This document shows, one piece after another, positions 1 through 5,055 of a stretch of DNA of 5,055 nucleotides. Origin of the DNA: an uncultured Thalassospira sp. (lineage in GTDB: Bacteria; Pseudomonadota; Alphaproteobacteria; Rhodospirillales_A; Thalassospiraceae); assembly GCA_946885765.1 (NCBI GenBank), contig CAMPHD010000280.1:1-5055 (forward strand), in the 5' to 3' direction. Below the pieces are notes generated by a model. That model saw only the letters and a program-made list of their open reading frames with translations, did not search any database and was not told where the DNA came from. Numbering within the stretch: position 1 is the first letter of the stretch; every line of letters starts with the position of its first letter. The translations under genes were made by a program, and so were the position numbers.

Positions 1-78
1 ACCGATACCGATATGCACGATACCGGCCGTTGCCCTATCTGCGTCGGGTGCAGCAGCGGAATTATCGGAAGATGTCAT
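1..78 (-). CDS. uxuB: Fructuronate reductase / mannitol dehydrogenase family, 5' end only
   Basis: This is the first 26 codons of a gene that leaves the window at its left edge, too short for ordinary ORF calling. The translation begins MTSSDNSAAAPDADRATAG and continues IVHIGIG. That last stretch is the first Rossmann strand and glycine-rich loop of the polyol-specific long-chain dehydrogenase family (mannitol dehydrogenase, fructuronate reductase), whose members usually continue with A/N-F-H-R-A-H. The ATG at 78-76 overlaps the uxuA stop as ATGA, so the two genes are probably translationally coupled; only a weak G-rich stretch about 10 bases upstream could serve as a ribosome site. Next to uxuA, the expected activity is NADH-dependent reduction of D-fructuronate to D-mannonate in the cytoplasm, giving the UxuA substrate. 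Mannitol or other polyol dehydrogenases share this N-terminus, so the substrate is inferred from context. Confidence 0.8.
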   Translation of the reverse strand, partial: MTSSDNSAAAPDADRATAGIVHIGIG

Positions 79-1298
79 TTTGCGGCCCCAAGCAGATCAA
101 ACCTTGCCGAAAGTGCCGTCATCACACCGCGCAACTCGGCAAGGCCCTTGAGGCGCCCGATCGCCGGATAGCCCGGTTGTCCCTTGCGGTTCAAGTCATC
201 AAGAATATCCTGCCCGTGATCCGGACGCATTGGAATGCTCCAGTCTACGCGTCCCGTTGCTTTGCGACGTGCCTCTTCGCGCAGGATTTCCTCGATCAGA
301 TCGACCATATTGGTATCGCCATCCAGATGTTCGGCTTCGTGGAAGCTGCATGGAAGGCCTTGGCTTTCGCGTTTTGTATTGCGCAAATGAATGAAATGCA
401 CACGATCCCCCAAGCGCTTCATCATCCCCGGCAAATCATTTTCCGGATGCACGCCCAGCGACCCGGAACATAGCGTTATGCCATTTTCCGGAAGATCCAC
501 CGCCTGCATGATGTAGGCATAGTCGGCCTCGGTCGACATGATCCGCGACAGCCCCAAAAGGGCAAAGGGCGGATCGTCGGGATGGCAGCACATGCGAATG
601 CCGACCTCGCGTGCGACCGGTACGACTTCCTCGAGGAAGTCGACCAGATTGCTACGAAGCGTATCGGCATCAATATCGGCATAGGTTGCGAGCAACACGC
701 GCAAATCATCTAGCGAGAGATTCTCGACCGAACCGGGCAAGCCGAACGCAACCGTCCGTTCAAGTTCACTACGGCGATCTTTGGGCATTTGTGCGAAACG
801 ACTTTTTGCATCCGCAACAATTGCGGCCGGATAATCATCGGCAGCTCCATCGCGGTTCAGAATGAACAGATCGAATGCAACAAAGTCGACCAGATCAAAT
901 CGCATGCAGGTTGCGCCGTTTGACAGACGCCAGCTCAGATGGGTTCGGGTCCAGTCAAGAACCGGCATGAAGTTATAGCAAACGATGCTGATCCCGGAAT
1001 CGGCAAGGTTGCGAAGGCTTTGCTTGTAGGCTGCGATATGATCGCGCCACGGACCTACCTGCCGTTTGATCGATTCGGAAACCGGAAGACTCTCAACAAC
1101 ATCCCAGGTCAAACCCGAAGGCGCCCCATCCTTCATGGTCGCGATTTCGGCATGACGTTTGGCAATCTCATCCGGCGTCCAGACAGTACCACTTGGCACA
1201 TGATGAAGAGCGGAAACCACGCCATGTGCGCCAGCCTGGCAAATATCGTCAATGCTGACCAGATCGCGCGGGCCGAACCATCTCCAGGTTTGTTTCAT
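75..1298 (-). CDS. uxuA: D-mannonate dehydratase (UxuA)
   Basis: A 407-residue cytoplasmic enzyme that dehydrates D-mannonate to 2-keto-3-deoxy-D-gluconate in hexuronate catabolism. Its length is close to the family norm (about 350-400). The N-terminus WRWFGPRD is the family signature. Visible motifs of this TIM-barrel, divalent-metal enzyme are CCHPDDPP at 237-244, CSGSLG at 277-282, HFIHLRN at 301-307, FHEAEHLDGD at 319-328 and MRPDHG at 357-362. By comparison with known UxuA structures, H239, C277, H304 and D359 are the likely metal ligands. I chose the ATG at 1298: it begins exactly at the conserved MKQTWRWFGP and has an AGAGAGA ribosome site at 1310-1304, whereas the in-frame ATG at 1334 adds 12 non-conserved residues and lacks a ribosome site. 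It is the first gene of the leftward unit and overlaps the uxuB-like gene by 4 bases. No truncation or missing motif is seen. Confidence 0.97.
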   Translation of the reverse strand: MKQTWRWFGPRDLVSIDDICQAGAHGVVSALHHVPSGTVWTPDEIAKRHAEIATMKDGAPSGLTWDVVESLPVSESIKRQVGPWRDHIAAYKQSLRNLADSGISIVCYNFMPVLDWTRTHLSWRLSNGATCMRFDLVDFVAFDLFILNRDGAADDYPAAIVADAKSRFAQMPKDRRSELERTVAFGLPGSVENLSLDDLRVLLATYADIDADTLRSNLVDFLEEVVPVAREVGIRMCCHPDDPPFALLGLSRIMSTEADYAYIMQAVDLPENGITLCSGSLGVHPENDLPGMMKRLGDRVHFIHLRNTKRESQGLPCSFHEAEHLDGDTNMVDLIEEILREEARRKATGRVDWSIPMRPDHGQDILDDLNRKGQPGYPAIGRLKGLAELRGVMTALSARFDLLGAAK

Positions 1299-1320
1299 GT
1301 GTTTCTCTCTGTATTGGCGT

Positions 1321-1335
1321 GGTGTCTTCAACACC
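1321..1335. repeat. Short inverted repeat in the uxuA leader
   Basis: The arms GGTGT and ACACC flank a 5-base centre, CTTCA on the plus strand. The dyad lies just downstream of the candidate -10 box of uxuA, at about the expected transcription start, and 23 bases before the start codon. It could be an operator half-site pair or a weak leader hairpin. Five-base arms are short enough to arise by chance. Confidence 0.3.
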
Positions 1336-1336
1336 G

Positions 1337-1367
1337 ACTATAACGGTTAGGAATAATATCACGTCAT
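1337..1367 (-). promoter_or_regulatory. uxuA: Candidate sigma-70 promoter for uxuA-uxuB
   Basis: On the minus strand, TATAGT (1342-1337) matches the -10 consensus in 5 of 6 positions. ATGACG (1367-1362) matches the -35 consensus in 4 of 6. The spacer is 19 bases, slightly longer than ideal, so the promoter may be weak or need an activator. Transcription would start near 1330, giving a leader of about 30 bases before the uxuA ATG. This is based on consensus matching by eye only. Confidence 0.4.
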
Positions 1368-1379
1368 AATTTTGTTGAC

Positions 1380-1394
1380 TAGTATGGTAGTATG
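1380..1394. repeat. Tandem heptamer repeat TAGTATG, probable operator
   Basis: Two identical copies of TAGTATG (1380-1386 and 1388-1394) are separated by a single G, a period of 8 bases. They are flanked by the palindromes ACTAGT (1378-1383) and ATGCAT (1392-1397). The repeat overlaps the end of the plus-strand TTGACT and lies 32 bases upstream of the GntR start codon, a typical place for an autoregulatory site. GntR/FCD regulators usually bind short dyads rather than direct repeats, so ownership by the neighbouring regulator is a hypothesis. Confidence 0.4.
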
Positions 1395-1413
1395 CATCAT
1401 GACTCAGAAAAGC

Positions 1414-1419
1414 AAGGAG
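1414..1419 (+). promoter_or_regulatory. Ribosome binding site deciding the GntR start
   Basis: A full AAGGAG lies 6 bases before the ATG at 1426. The earlier in-frame ATG at 1399 and the TTG at 1372 have no comparable site, so 1426 is the preferred start. Confidence 0.8.
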
Positions 1420-1425
1420 AGATTG

Positions 1426-2136
1426 ATGGGCGATCCCGAACAAAATGACTGGGAAATCACACACGATCAGGCCGTAGGCCCACAGATCCATCGCATTATT
1501 CGCGAACGGATCGTGTGCACGGATCTGCTTCCCGGCGTGCGCCTGTCGGAAGCCGAACTTGCCAAACATTACAATGTCAGCCGCCAGCCCGTCCGCGAGG
1601 CGTTCATCAAGCTTGCCGACGAAGGCCTTCTGGAGGTTCGCCCGCAACGCGGAACCTATGTCCGAAAGATTTCCGTCGCCGCCGTTCTTGATGCCCGTTT
1701 TGTCCGCGAAGCCATCGAGGCCGACATTGCCCGTTTCGTCGCAACCAAGCCCGATGATGCATTTCTGGCACGCCTTGAACAACTGATCACCGATCAGCGC
1801 AAGGCGATGGAAGGCGATGCGCGTGCATTCCTTAAACTGGATCATGATTTCCATCGCTGTCTCGCAGAAGCGGCAGGCAAAACATACGCATGGAAGGTCG
1901 TCGAGGATGTTCGCGCCCAGCTCGACCGGGTGCGCTACCTCAGTTACTTCCAGTTTCCGATGAACGAGATCATCGAACAGCATATCCGAATTGTTTCCGC
2001 GATCACATCCCGTGATCCCGAAGCAGCCAGCGCAGCCATGCGTGAGCACCTCCGTGAGATTCTGCATACGCTGCCTGATATTGCCCGCTCCAGAACGGAG
2101 CTTTTTGACAACGCAAATTCCACGTTGTCGCCCTAA
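1426..2136 (+). CDS. GntR-family transcriptional regulator, FadR/FCD subfamily
   Basis: A 236-residue DNA-binding regulator of usual FCD-subfamily length (220-250). The N-terminal winged helix-turn-helix spans about residues 17-80, with the classic stretch SRQPVREAFIKLADEGLLEV at 52-71 followed by PQRGTYV at 73-79 in the wing. The C-terminal all-helical FCD ligand domain spans about 87-215. It keeps the metal-binding set D139 and H143 (in LDHDFHR), H186 (EQHIRI) and H208 (REHL), which in this family helps coordinate carboxylate effectors such as sugar acids. The gene diverges from uxuA and lies 26 bases upstream of the TRAP binding-protein gene, so it is probably co-transcribed with the transporter and controls both arms. 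The effector is unknown; a hexuronate, hexonate or pathway intermediate would fit. Whether it is a true UxuR orthologue cannot be decided here, so no symbol is given. Confidence 0.93.
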   Translation: MGDPEQNDWEITHDQAVGPQIHRIIRERIVCTDLLPGVRLSEAELAKHYNVSRQPVREAFIKLADEGLLEVRPQRGTYVRKISVAAVLDARFVREAIEADIARFVATKPDDAFLARLEQLITDQRKAMEGDARAFLKLDHDFHRCLAEAAGKTYAWKVVEDVRAQLDRVRYLSYFQFPMNEIIEQHIRIVSAITSRDPEAASAAMREHLREILHTLPDIARSRTELFDNANSTLSP

Positions 2137-2150
2137 GGCATCAACCGAAC

Positions 2151-2157
2151 AGGGAGG
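2151..2157 (+). promoter_or_regulatory. dctP: Strong ribosome binding site of the TRAP binding-protein gene
   Basis: AGGGAGG lies 5 bases before the ATG at 2163, in the 26-base gap after the regulator's stop codon. It is the strongest ribosome site in the window, fitting the high demand for a periplasmic binding protein. The gap is too short for a separate promoter unless one lies inside the end of the regulator gene. Confidence 0.75.
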
Positions 2158-2162
2158 AAAAG

Positions 2163-3137
2163 ATGCTTGAAAAAACGACCAAGAAACTGATGATCGCCGG
2201 TGTAGCCGCCATGATGATGGGTAACTCTGCGATTGCCGCGGAAATGACCCTGAAACTTGGTCATCTCGCCAATGAACAGAATGCCTGGCACAAAGCTGCC
2301 GTGAAGTTCGGCGAGGAACTTTCGACCCTTACCGACGGCCGTATTGATGTGCAGGTCTTCCCCAACGAAACACTCGGCAAGGAAATCGACCTGATCAACG
2401 GCATGCAGCTTGGTTCGGTCGACATGACCATTACCGGTGAAAGCCTGCAGAACTGGGCACCGATGGCGGCCCTTCTGGCTGTTCCGTATGCCTATCAGAC
2501 GCTCGAAGACATGGATGCCGTTGCCAGTGGCGAAATCGGTGACAAGATTGAGCAGCAGATTATCGAAAAAGCACGCATCCGCCCGATTGCCTATTTCGCC
2601 CGCGGCCCGCGCAACCTGACATCAAATCGCGAAATCAAAAGCCCGGACGATCTGAACGGCCTGAAACTGCGCGTTCCGAACGTTCCGCTTTTTGTTGATG
2701 TCTGGAAATCGCTTGGCGCGCAACCGACACCGATGGCGTTCTCGGAAGTCTTTACCTCGCTTCAGGCAGGCACCATCGACGCACAGGAAAACCCGCTGGC
2801 ACTGATTGATTCGGCAAGCTTCAACGAAGTGCAGAAATTTGTGAACAAGACCGAGCATGTCCGTTCATGGATTTATCTGACCATTTCGGAAATCACCTGG
2901 GGCAAACTGTCGGATGCCGACAAGGAAGCCGTCATGGAAGCAGCAAAACGGGCGCAGGCATATGAGCGCGACCTGTTTAGCGCTGATGAAGAACGTCTGA
3001 CGAAGGAACTTCAGGCAAAGGGCATGACCTTTGTTGACGTCGACACTCAGGCCTTTGCTCAGAAAGCAAAAGACGCTGTTCTTGCAAATGTTTCTGACGA
3101 AATCCGTCCTGTCGTCGAAGACCTTTTCGCAAACTGA
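2163..3137 (+). CDS. dctP: TRAP transporter periplasmic substrate-binding protein (DctP family)
   Basis: A 324-residue solute receptor of normal DctP length. Residues 1-26 form a Sec signal peptide: basic KTTKK, a hydrophobic core, then AIAA before EMTLKLGH, with cleavage after about residue 25 or 26. The mature protein begins with the family's first strand (LKLGHLANEQNAWHKAA) and contains GRIDVQVFPNETLG at 59-72, GPRNLTS at 148-154 and LNGLKLRVP at 164-172. R150, R170 and N210 have the same spacing (20 and 40 residues) as R127, R147 and N187 of sialic-acid-binding SiaP; the central arginine of this family holds the substrate carboxylate. The ligand is therefore an organic acid, and from the neighbouring genes probably a hexonate or hexuronate (for example L-gulonate, D-mannonate, D-fructuronate or glucuronate). 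The exact ligand cannot be read from the sequence. The symbol denotes the family, not C4-dicarboxylate specificity. Confidence 0.95.
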   Translation: MLEKTTKKLMIAGVAAMMMGNSAIAAEMTLKLGHLANEQNAWHKAAVKFGEELSTLTDGRIDVQVFPNETLGKEIDLINGMQLGSVDMTITGESLQNWAPMAALLAVPYAYQTLEDMDAVASGEIGDKIEQQIIEKARIRPIAYFARGPRNLTSNREIKSPDDLNGLKLRVPNVPLFVDVWKSLGAQPTPMAFSEVFTSLQAGTIDAQENPLALIDSASFNEVQKFVNKTEHVRSWIYLTISEITWGKLSDADKEAVMEAAKRAQAYERDLFSADEERLTKELQAKGMTFVDVDTQAFAQKAKDAVLANVSDEIRPVVEDLFAN

Positions 3138-3145
3138 TTTCTACC

Positions 3146-3178
3146 GGTTCGGTTGCGTACGCGTGACCGAACCTTTTT
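3146..3178 (+). terminator. Intra-operon hairpin with T tract between dctP and dctQ
   Basis: The arms GGTTCGGTTGCG (3146-3157) and CGTGACCGAACC (3162-3173) form a 12-bp stem in RNA (10 Watson-Crick pairs and 2 G-U pairs) capped by the tetraloop UACG. Five T residues (3174-3178) follow directly. It begins 9 bases after the dctP stop and ends 15 bases before the dctQ start. It has the form of an intrinsic terminator. Because dctQ, dctM and the right-edge gene continue in the same direction with tight spacing, partial termination or 3'-end protection of the dctP message is more likely than a full stop. Either would give more receptor than membrane subunits. Confidence 0.8.
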
Positions 3179-3193
3179 CGACGGGGAAGTAAC

Positions 3194-3703
3194 GTGCTTT
3201 CTGCCAGATTATACGCATCCATCATTGCACTTTGCCGGGTCGGAACCGGTGCCGCTTTCGGCATTCTGATCGGCACGGTCCTGATACAGGTTGTGTCGAG
3301 AACCTTTTTGAGCAGCTCACCGGTATGGACAGAAGAACTTACACGTCATGCATTGCTGTTCCTTGCGGCTTTTGGCGTCGGGCTGTCCTTTCGCAATGGC
3401 GAACTGGTTAATGTTGATATCGTTTGCGAAATGCTGCCTTTGCGTGTTCAGCGGGCATTGATGTTCATCTCGGCCGGGCTGACGGCGGCGTTCTGCCTGA
3501 TATTGCTGTCCCCTGCGTGGATGTTTGTTTCAATCGGTGTTCTTCAAACTTCACCCGCATTAGGCGTCCGGATGGATTTCATTCACGCCACCGTTTTCAT
3601 TCTTCTTGCCGTTCTCGGTCTTTTCGCGGTCCTGCGGATGATACGTGTCATCACAGGTGTTTCTGACGGAAAAGCTGAAGATACGACGAAGGACTTCCCA
3701 TGA
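3194..3703 (+). CDS. dctQ: TRAP transporter small membrane subunit (DctQ family)
   Basis: A 169-residue inner-membrane protein of typical DctQ length that partners the large subunit in Na+-driven, receptor-dependent uptake. Four hydrophobic helices are visible at about residues 15-35, 50-67, 87-112 and 128-152. The family motif WTEELTRHALLFLAAFGVG spans 45-63, and RNGELVNVDIV at 67-77 matches the usual charged loop before helix 3. The start is GTG at 3194, preceded by GGGGAAG at 3183-3189; no ATG gives the conserved N-terminal helix intact. The stop overlaps the dctM start as ATGA, indicating translational coupling and equal amounts of the two subunits. Sequence in this family is poorly conserved, so the call rests on length, helix pattern, the WTEE motif and position between receptor and large subunit. 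Confidence 0.93.
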   Translation: MLSARLYASIIALCRVGTGAAFGILIGTVLIQVVSRTFLSSSPVWTEELTRHALLFLAAFGVGLSFRNGELVNVDIVCEMLPLRVQRALMFISAGLTAAFCLILLSPAWMFVSIGVLQTSPALGVRMDFIHATVFILLAVLGLFAVLRMIRVITGVSDGKAEDTTKDFP

Positions 3704-4974
3704 GCCTCGCAATTTTACTTGGCGTTTTTGCCCTCGGCCTCGTCATCGGCCTTCCGGTCGCCGTGACACTGGGTCTGTCCTCGCTTTGCTATTTGCTGCT
3801 TGAAGGCATTCCTCTTGTTGTGATCCCGCAAAAAATGTTTGCCGGGATGGATGTGTTTGTCCTGCTTTGTATTCCCGGCTTTATCCTTGCCGGGAACCTG
3901 ATGAATGGCGGGGGAATTACACCGCGTATTGTGCGGTTCGCCAATGCGATGGTTGGATGGATGCGGGGTGGCCTTGGCCTGACCAATGTTACCGGTTCCA
4001 TGCTGTTTGGTGGCATTTCCGGAACCGCTGTTGCCGACGCGGCATCAATCGGCGGCATGATGATCCCCGGCATGGTCCGCGCCGGATACACACCTGCTTT
4101 TTCGGCCGCTGTTACGGCGGCATCATCAACGGTCGGGCCGATCATCCCGCCAAGCATGCCCATGATCATCGTTGGTGCATTGTCCGGCATTTCTGTTGGC
4201 AAGATGTTCATTGCGGGAGCCATTCCCGGCATCCTGATGGGTCTTGCAATGATGGTCACCTGCTACATCATCGCGGTCCGACGCAATTTCCCGCACCAGC
4301 CGTGGCAGGGATTTGGTGAACTGGCCCGATCCTTCGTCGGCGCCTTCTGGGCACTTGCCATGACGGCCCTGATTGTCGGCGGTTTGCTGAGCGGCATCGT
4401 CACCCCGACTGAAACCGCAGTCATTGCCAGTATCTATGCCCTGATTGTCGGCTGTTTCATTTATCGCGAACTGCCGCTGCGCAAGGTTCCGAAAATCATC
4501 ATCGACAGCGCGGTGACCGCCGCCGCCATTCTTGCGCTTGTCGGTTTGGCAAACGTGTTTGGCTGGATCCTTGTTTCCGAACGCATCCCGCAGATGATTT
4601 CAAACGCGGTATTGTCATTCACGGATAACAAATATGCCGTGATATTGCTGATCAATCTGGTTCTGCTCATTGTCGGCATGTTCATGGAAACGATTGCGGC
4701 CTTGATCATCCTATTTGTGCCACTTCTGACCCTTGCCACCAATGTCGGCGTCGATCCGATCCATTTCGCGGTGTTTGCGGTTCTGAACCTGATGATCGGT
4801 TTGACGACCCCGCCGGTAGGCATTTGCATGTTCATCTGTGCGAACATCGCCAAAGCCCCGGTGACCACGGTTATCAGGGCGCTGATGCCGTTCCTTCTGA
4901 CCAATATCCTGATCCTGTTCCTTGTTTCCTATGTCCCGGCACTGTCAACCTGGCTGCCGTCCCTGATGGAGTAA
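3700..4974 (+). CDS. dctM: TRAP transporter large membrane subunit (DctM family)
   Basis: A 424-residue inner-membrane protein with about a dozen hydrophobic segments, matching the usual DctM length of about 425. It is the Na+-coupled translocation subunit of the ion transporter superfamily. Family motifs appear in order: GGGITPRIV at 70-78, GSMLFGGISGTAVADAASIG at 99-118, GPIIPPS at 146-152, TPTE at 235-238, MFMET at 327-331 and GLTTPPVG at 367-374. The SGTAVADAA and TTPP regions correspond to the re-entrant hairpin tips that form sodium and substrate sites in this superfamily. The ATG at 3700 overlaps the dctQ stop by 4 bases and has AAGGA at 3689-3693. The right-edge dehydrogenase starts 3 bases after its stop, so it belongs to the same transcript. 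The gene is intact with no missing motif; substrate specificity lies mainly in the receptor. Confidence 0.96.
   Translation: MSLAILLGVFALGLVIGLPVAVTLGLSSLCYLLLEGIPLVVIPQKMFAGMDVFVLLCIPGFILAGNLMNGGGITPRIVRFANAMVGWMRGGLGLTNVTGSMLFGGISGTAVADAASIGGMMIPGMVRAGYTPAFSAAVTAASSTVGPIIPPSMPMIIVGALSGISVGKMFIAGAIPGILMGLAMMVTCYIIAVRRNFPHQPWQGFGELARSFVGAFWALAMTALIVGGLLSGIVTPTETAVIASIYALIVGCFIYRELPLRKVPKIIIDSAVTAAAILALVGLANVFGWILVSERIPQMISNAVLSFTDNKYAVILLINLVLLIVGMFMETIAALIILFVPLLTLATNVGVDPIHFAVFAVLNLMIGLTTPPVGICMFICANIAKAPVTTVIRALMPFLLTNILILFLVSYVPALSTWLPSLME
4968..4971 (+). promoter_or_regulatory. Ribosome binding site of the right-edge dehydrogenase
   Basis: GGAG sits inside the last codons of dctM, 6 bases before the ATG at 4978. 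It supports that ATG as a real start and points to coupling with dctM translation. Confidence 0.65.
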
Positions 4975-4977
4975 TTA

Positions 4978-5055
4978 ATGCAAACACGTGTTTGCCGCCT
5001 GTATGGCAAAGACGATCTTCGGATCGACACCGAAGCAACCACCGCCCCTGTTGGT
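4978..5055 (+). CDS. Zinc-type alcohol dehydrogenase, L-idonate/L-gulonate 5-dehydrogenase-like, 5' end only
   Basis: The first 26 codons of a gene cut by the right edge, in frame to the end of the window. The translation reads MQTRVCRLYGKDDLR then IDTEATTAPVG. The pattern C-R-x-x-G-x-x-D-L-R followed by a variable strand and a P-x-G turn is the usual beginning of medium-chain zinc dehydrogenases of the L-idonate 5-dehydrogenase group, which normally continue with GEVLV. It starts 3 bases after dctM and has a GGAG ribosome site, so it is in the TRAP operon. Members oxidise L-idonate to 5-ketogluconate, or L-gulonate to D-fructuronate; beside uxuA and uxuB the second reaction would feed directly into the left arm. 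With only the N-terminus visible, no zinc ligands or Rossmann motif can be checked, so other sugar-alcohol dehydrogenases (sorbitol, threonine, xylitol type) remain possible. Confidence 0.7.
   Translation, partial: MQTRVCRLYGKDDLRIDTEATTAPVG

Larger units (their letters stand above)
1299..1425. promoter_or_regulatory. Divergent control region between uxuA and the GntR-TRAP operon
   Basis: A 127-bp intergenic space lies between the two divergent start codons and is the only place in the window with room for promoters serving both arms. It is AT-richer than the flanking genes. It contains a candidate uxuA promoter (1337-1367, minus strand), a small dyad (1321-1335), a plus-strand TTGACT at 1375-1380 that matches a -35 hexamer in 5 of 6 positions, and a tandem heptamer repeat (1380-1394). 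No convincing -10 box sits 16-18 bases after the TTGACT, so the rightward promoter cannot be placed exactly. The arrangement suggests that the adjacent GntR protein controls both directions and itself; this is inferred from layout. Confidence 0.7.

Noticed and set aside
30..473. Plus-strand open frame (147 codons) antisense to uxuA
   Set aside because: It lies opposite a strongly conserved gene, spans the uxuA-uxuB junction and resembles no family I know.
1299..1334. Upstream ATG (1334) as the uxuA start
   Set aside because: It adds 12 residues before the conserved MKQTWRWFGP, has no ribosome site and would place the start codon about where transcription is expected to begin.
1372..1425. Upstream TTG (1372) or ATG (1399) as the GntR start
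   Set aside because: Neither has a ribosome site, and the extension would run through the -35-like element and tandem repeat. The ATG at 1426 has a full AAGGAG at good spacing.
1249..2067. Long minus-strand open frame (272 codons) antisense to the GntR regulator
   Set aside because: The translation is rich in Cys and Phe with no recognisable domain, overlaps the conserved GntR gene almost fully and also overlaps the uxuA start. It is a codon-use shadow.
3789..4259. Minus-strand open frame (156 codons) antisense to dctM
   Set aside because: It is low-complexity in Pro, Met, Ile and Ala, as expected from the reverse complement of a hydrophobic membrane-protein gene. It has no domain or ribosome-site support.
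1..5055. Mobile element, CRISPR array, tRNA/rRNA, or novel defence-type system
   Set aside because: No transposase, terminal repeats, repeat-spacer pattern or RNA-gene signature was seen. All sizeable coding regions belong to well-known sugar-acid uptake and catabolism families.

Overview
The window holds a compact sugar-acid catabolic locus built as two divergent transcription units around a 127-bp control region (1299-1425). Even base composition, Alphaproteobacteria-like codon use, a TRAP transporter and a GntR/FCD regulator suggest a Gram-negative alphaproteobacterium. A marine Rhodospirillales member such as Thalassospira is my guess from protein style, not something the sequence proves.

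Left arm, minus strand: uxuA (D-mannonate dehydratase, 75-1298) is followed by the first 26 codons of a mannitol dehydrogenase/fructuronate reductase family gene (uxuB-like, 1-78). The two overlap by ATGA. The second gene runs off the left edge.

Right arm, plus strand: a GntR-family FCD-domain regulator (1426-2136) is followed by a three-gene TRAP transporter: periplasmic binding protein (2163-3137), small membrane subunit (3194-3703) and large membrane subunit (3700-4974). The last feature is the first 26 codons of what looks like a zinc-dependent L-idonate/L-gulonate 5-dehydrogenase-type alcohol dehydrogenase (4978-5055), which runs off the right edge. A strong 12-bp hairpin with a T tract (3146-3178) separates the binding-protein gene from the membrane-subunit genes.

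How it works together (inference from known families): the TRAP system imports a hexonate or hexuronate. The right-edge dehydrogenase may oxidise L-gulonate to D-fructuronate (or L-idonate to 5-ketogluconate). UxuB reduces D-fructuronate to D-mannonate, and UxuA dehydrates D-mannonate to 2-keto-3-deoxy-D-gluconate, which would enter central metabolism through KDG kinase and KDPG aldolase encoded elsewhere. The GntR protein is placed to control both arms from the shared intergenic region, which carries a tandem heptamer repeat.

Every gene fits a known family and I see no novel system. The points that merit a second look are regulatory (the tandem repeat and the intra-operon hairpin) and the pathway assignment implied by the two truncated edge genes.
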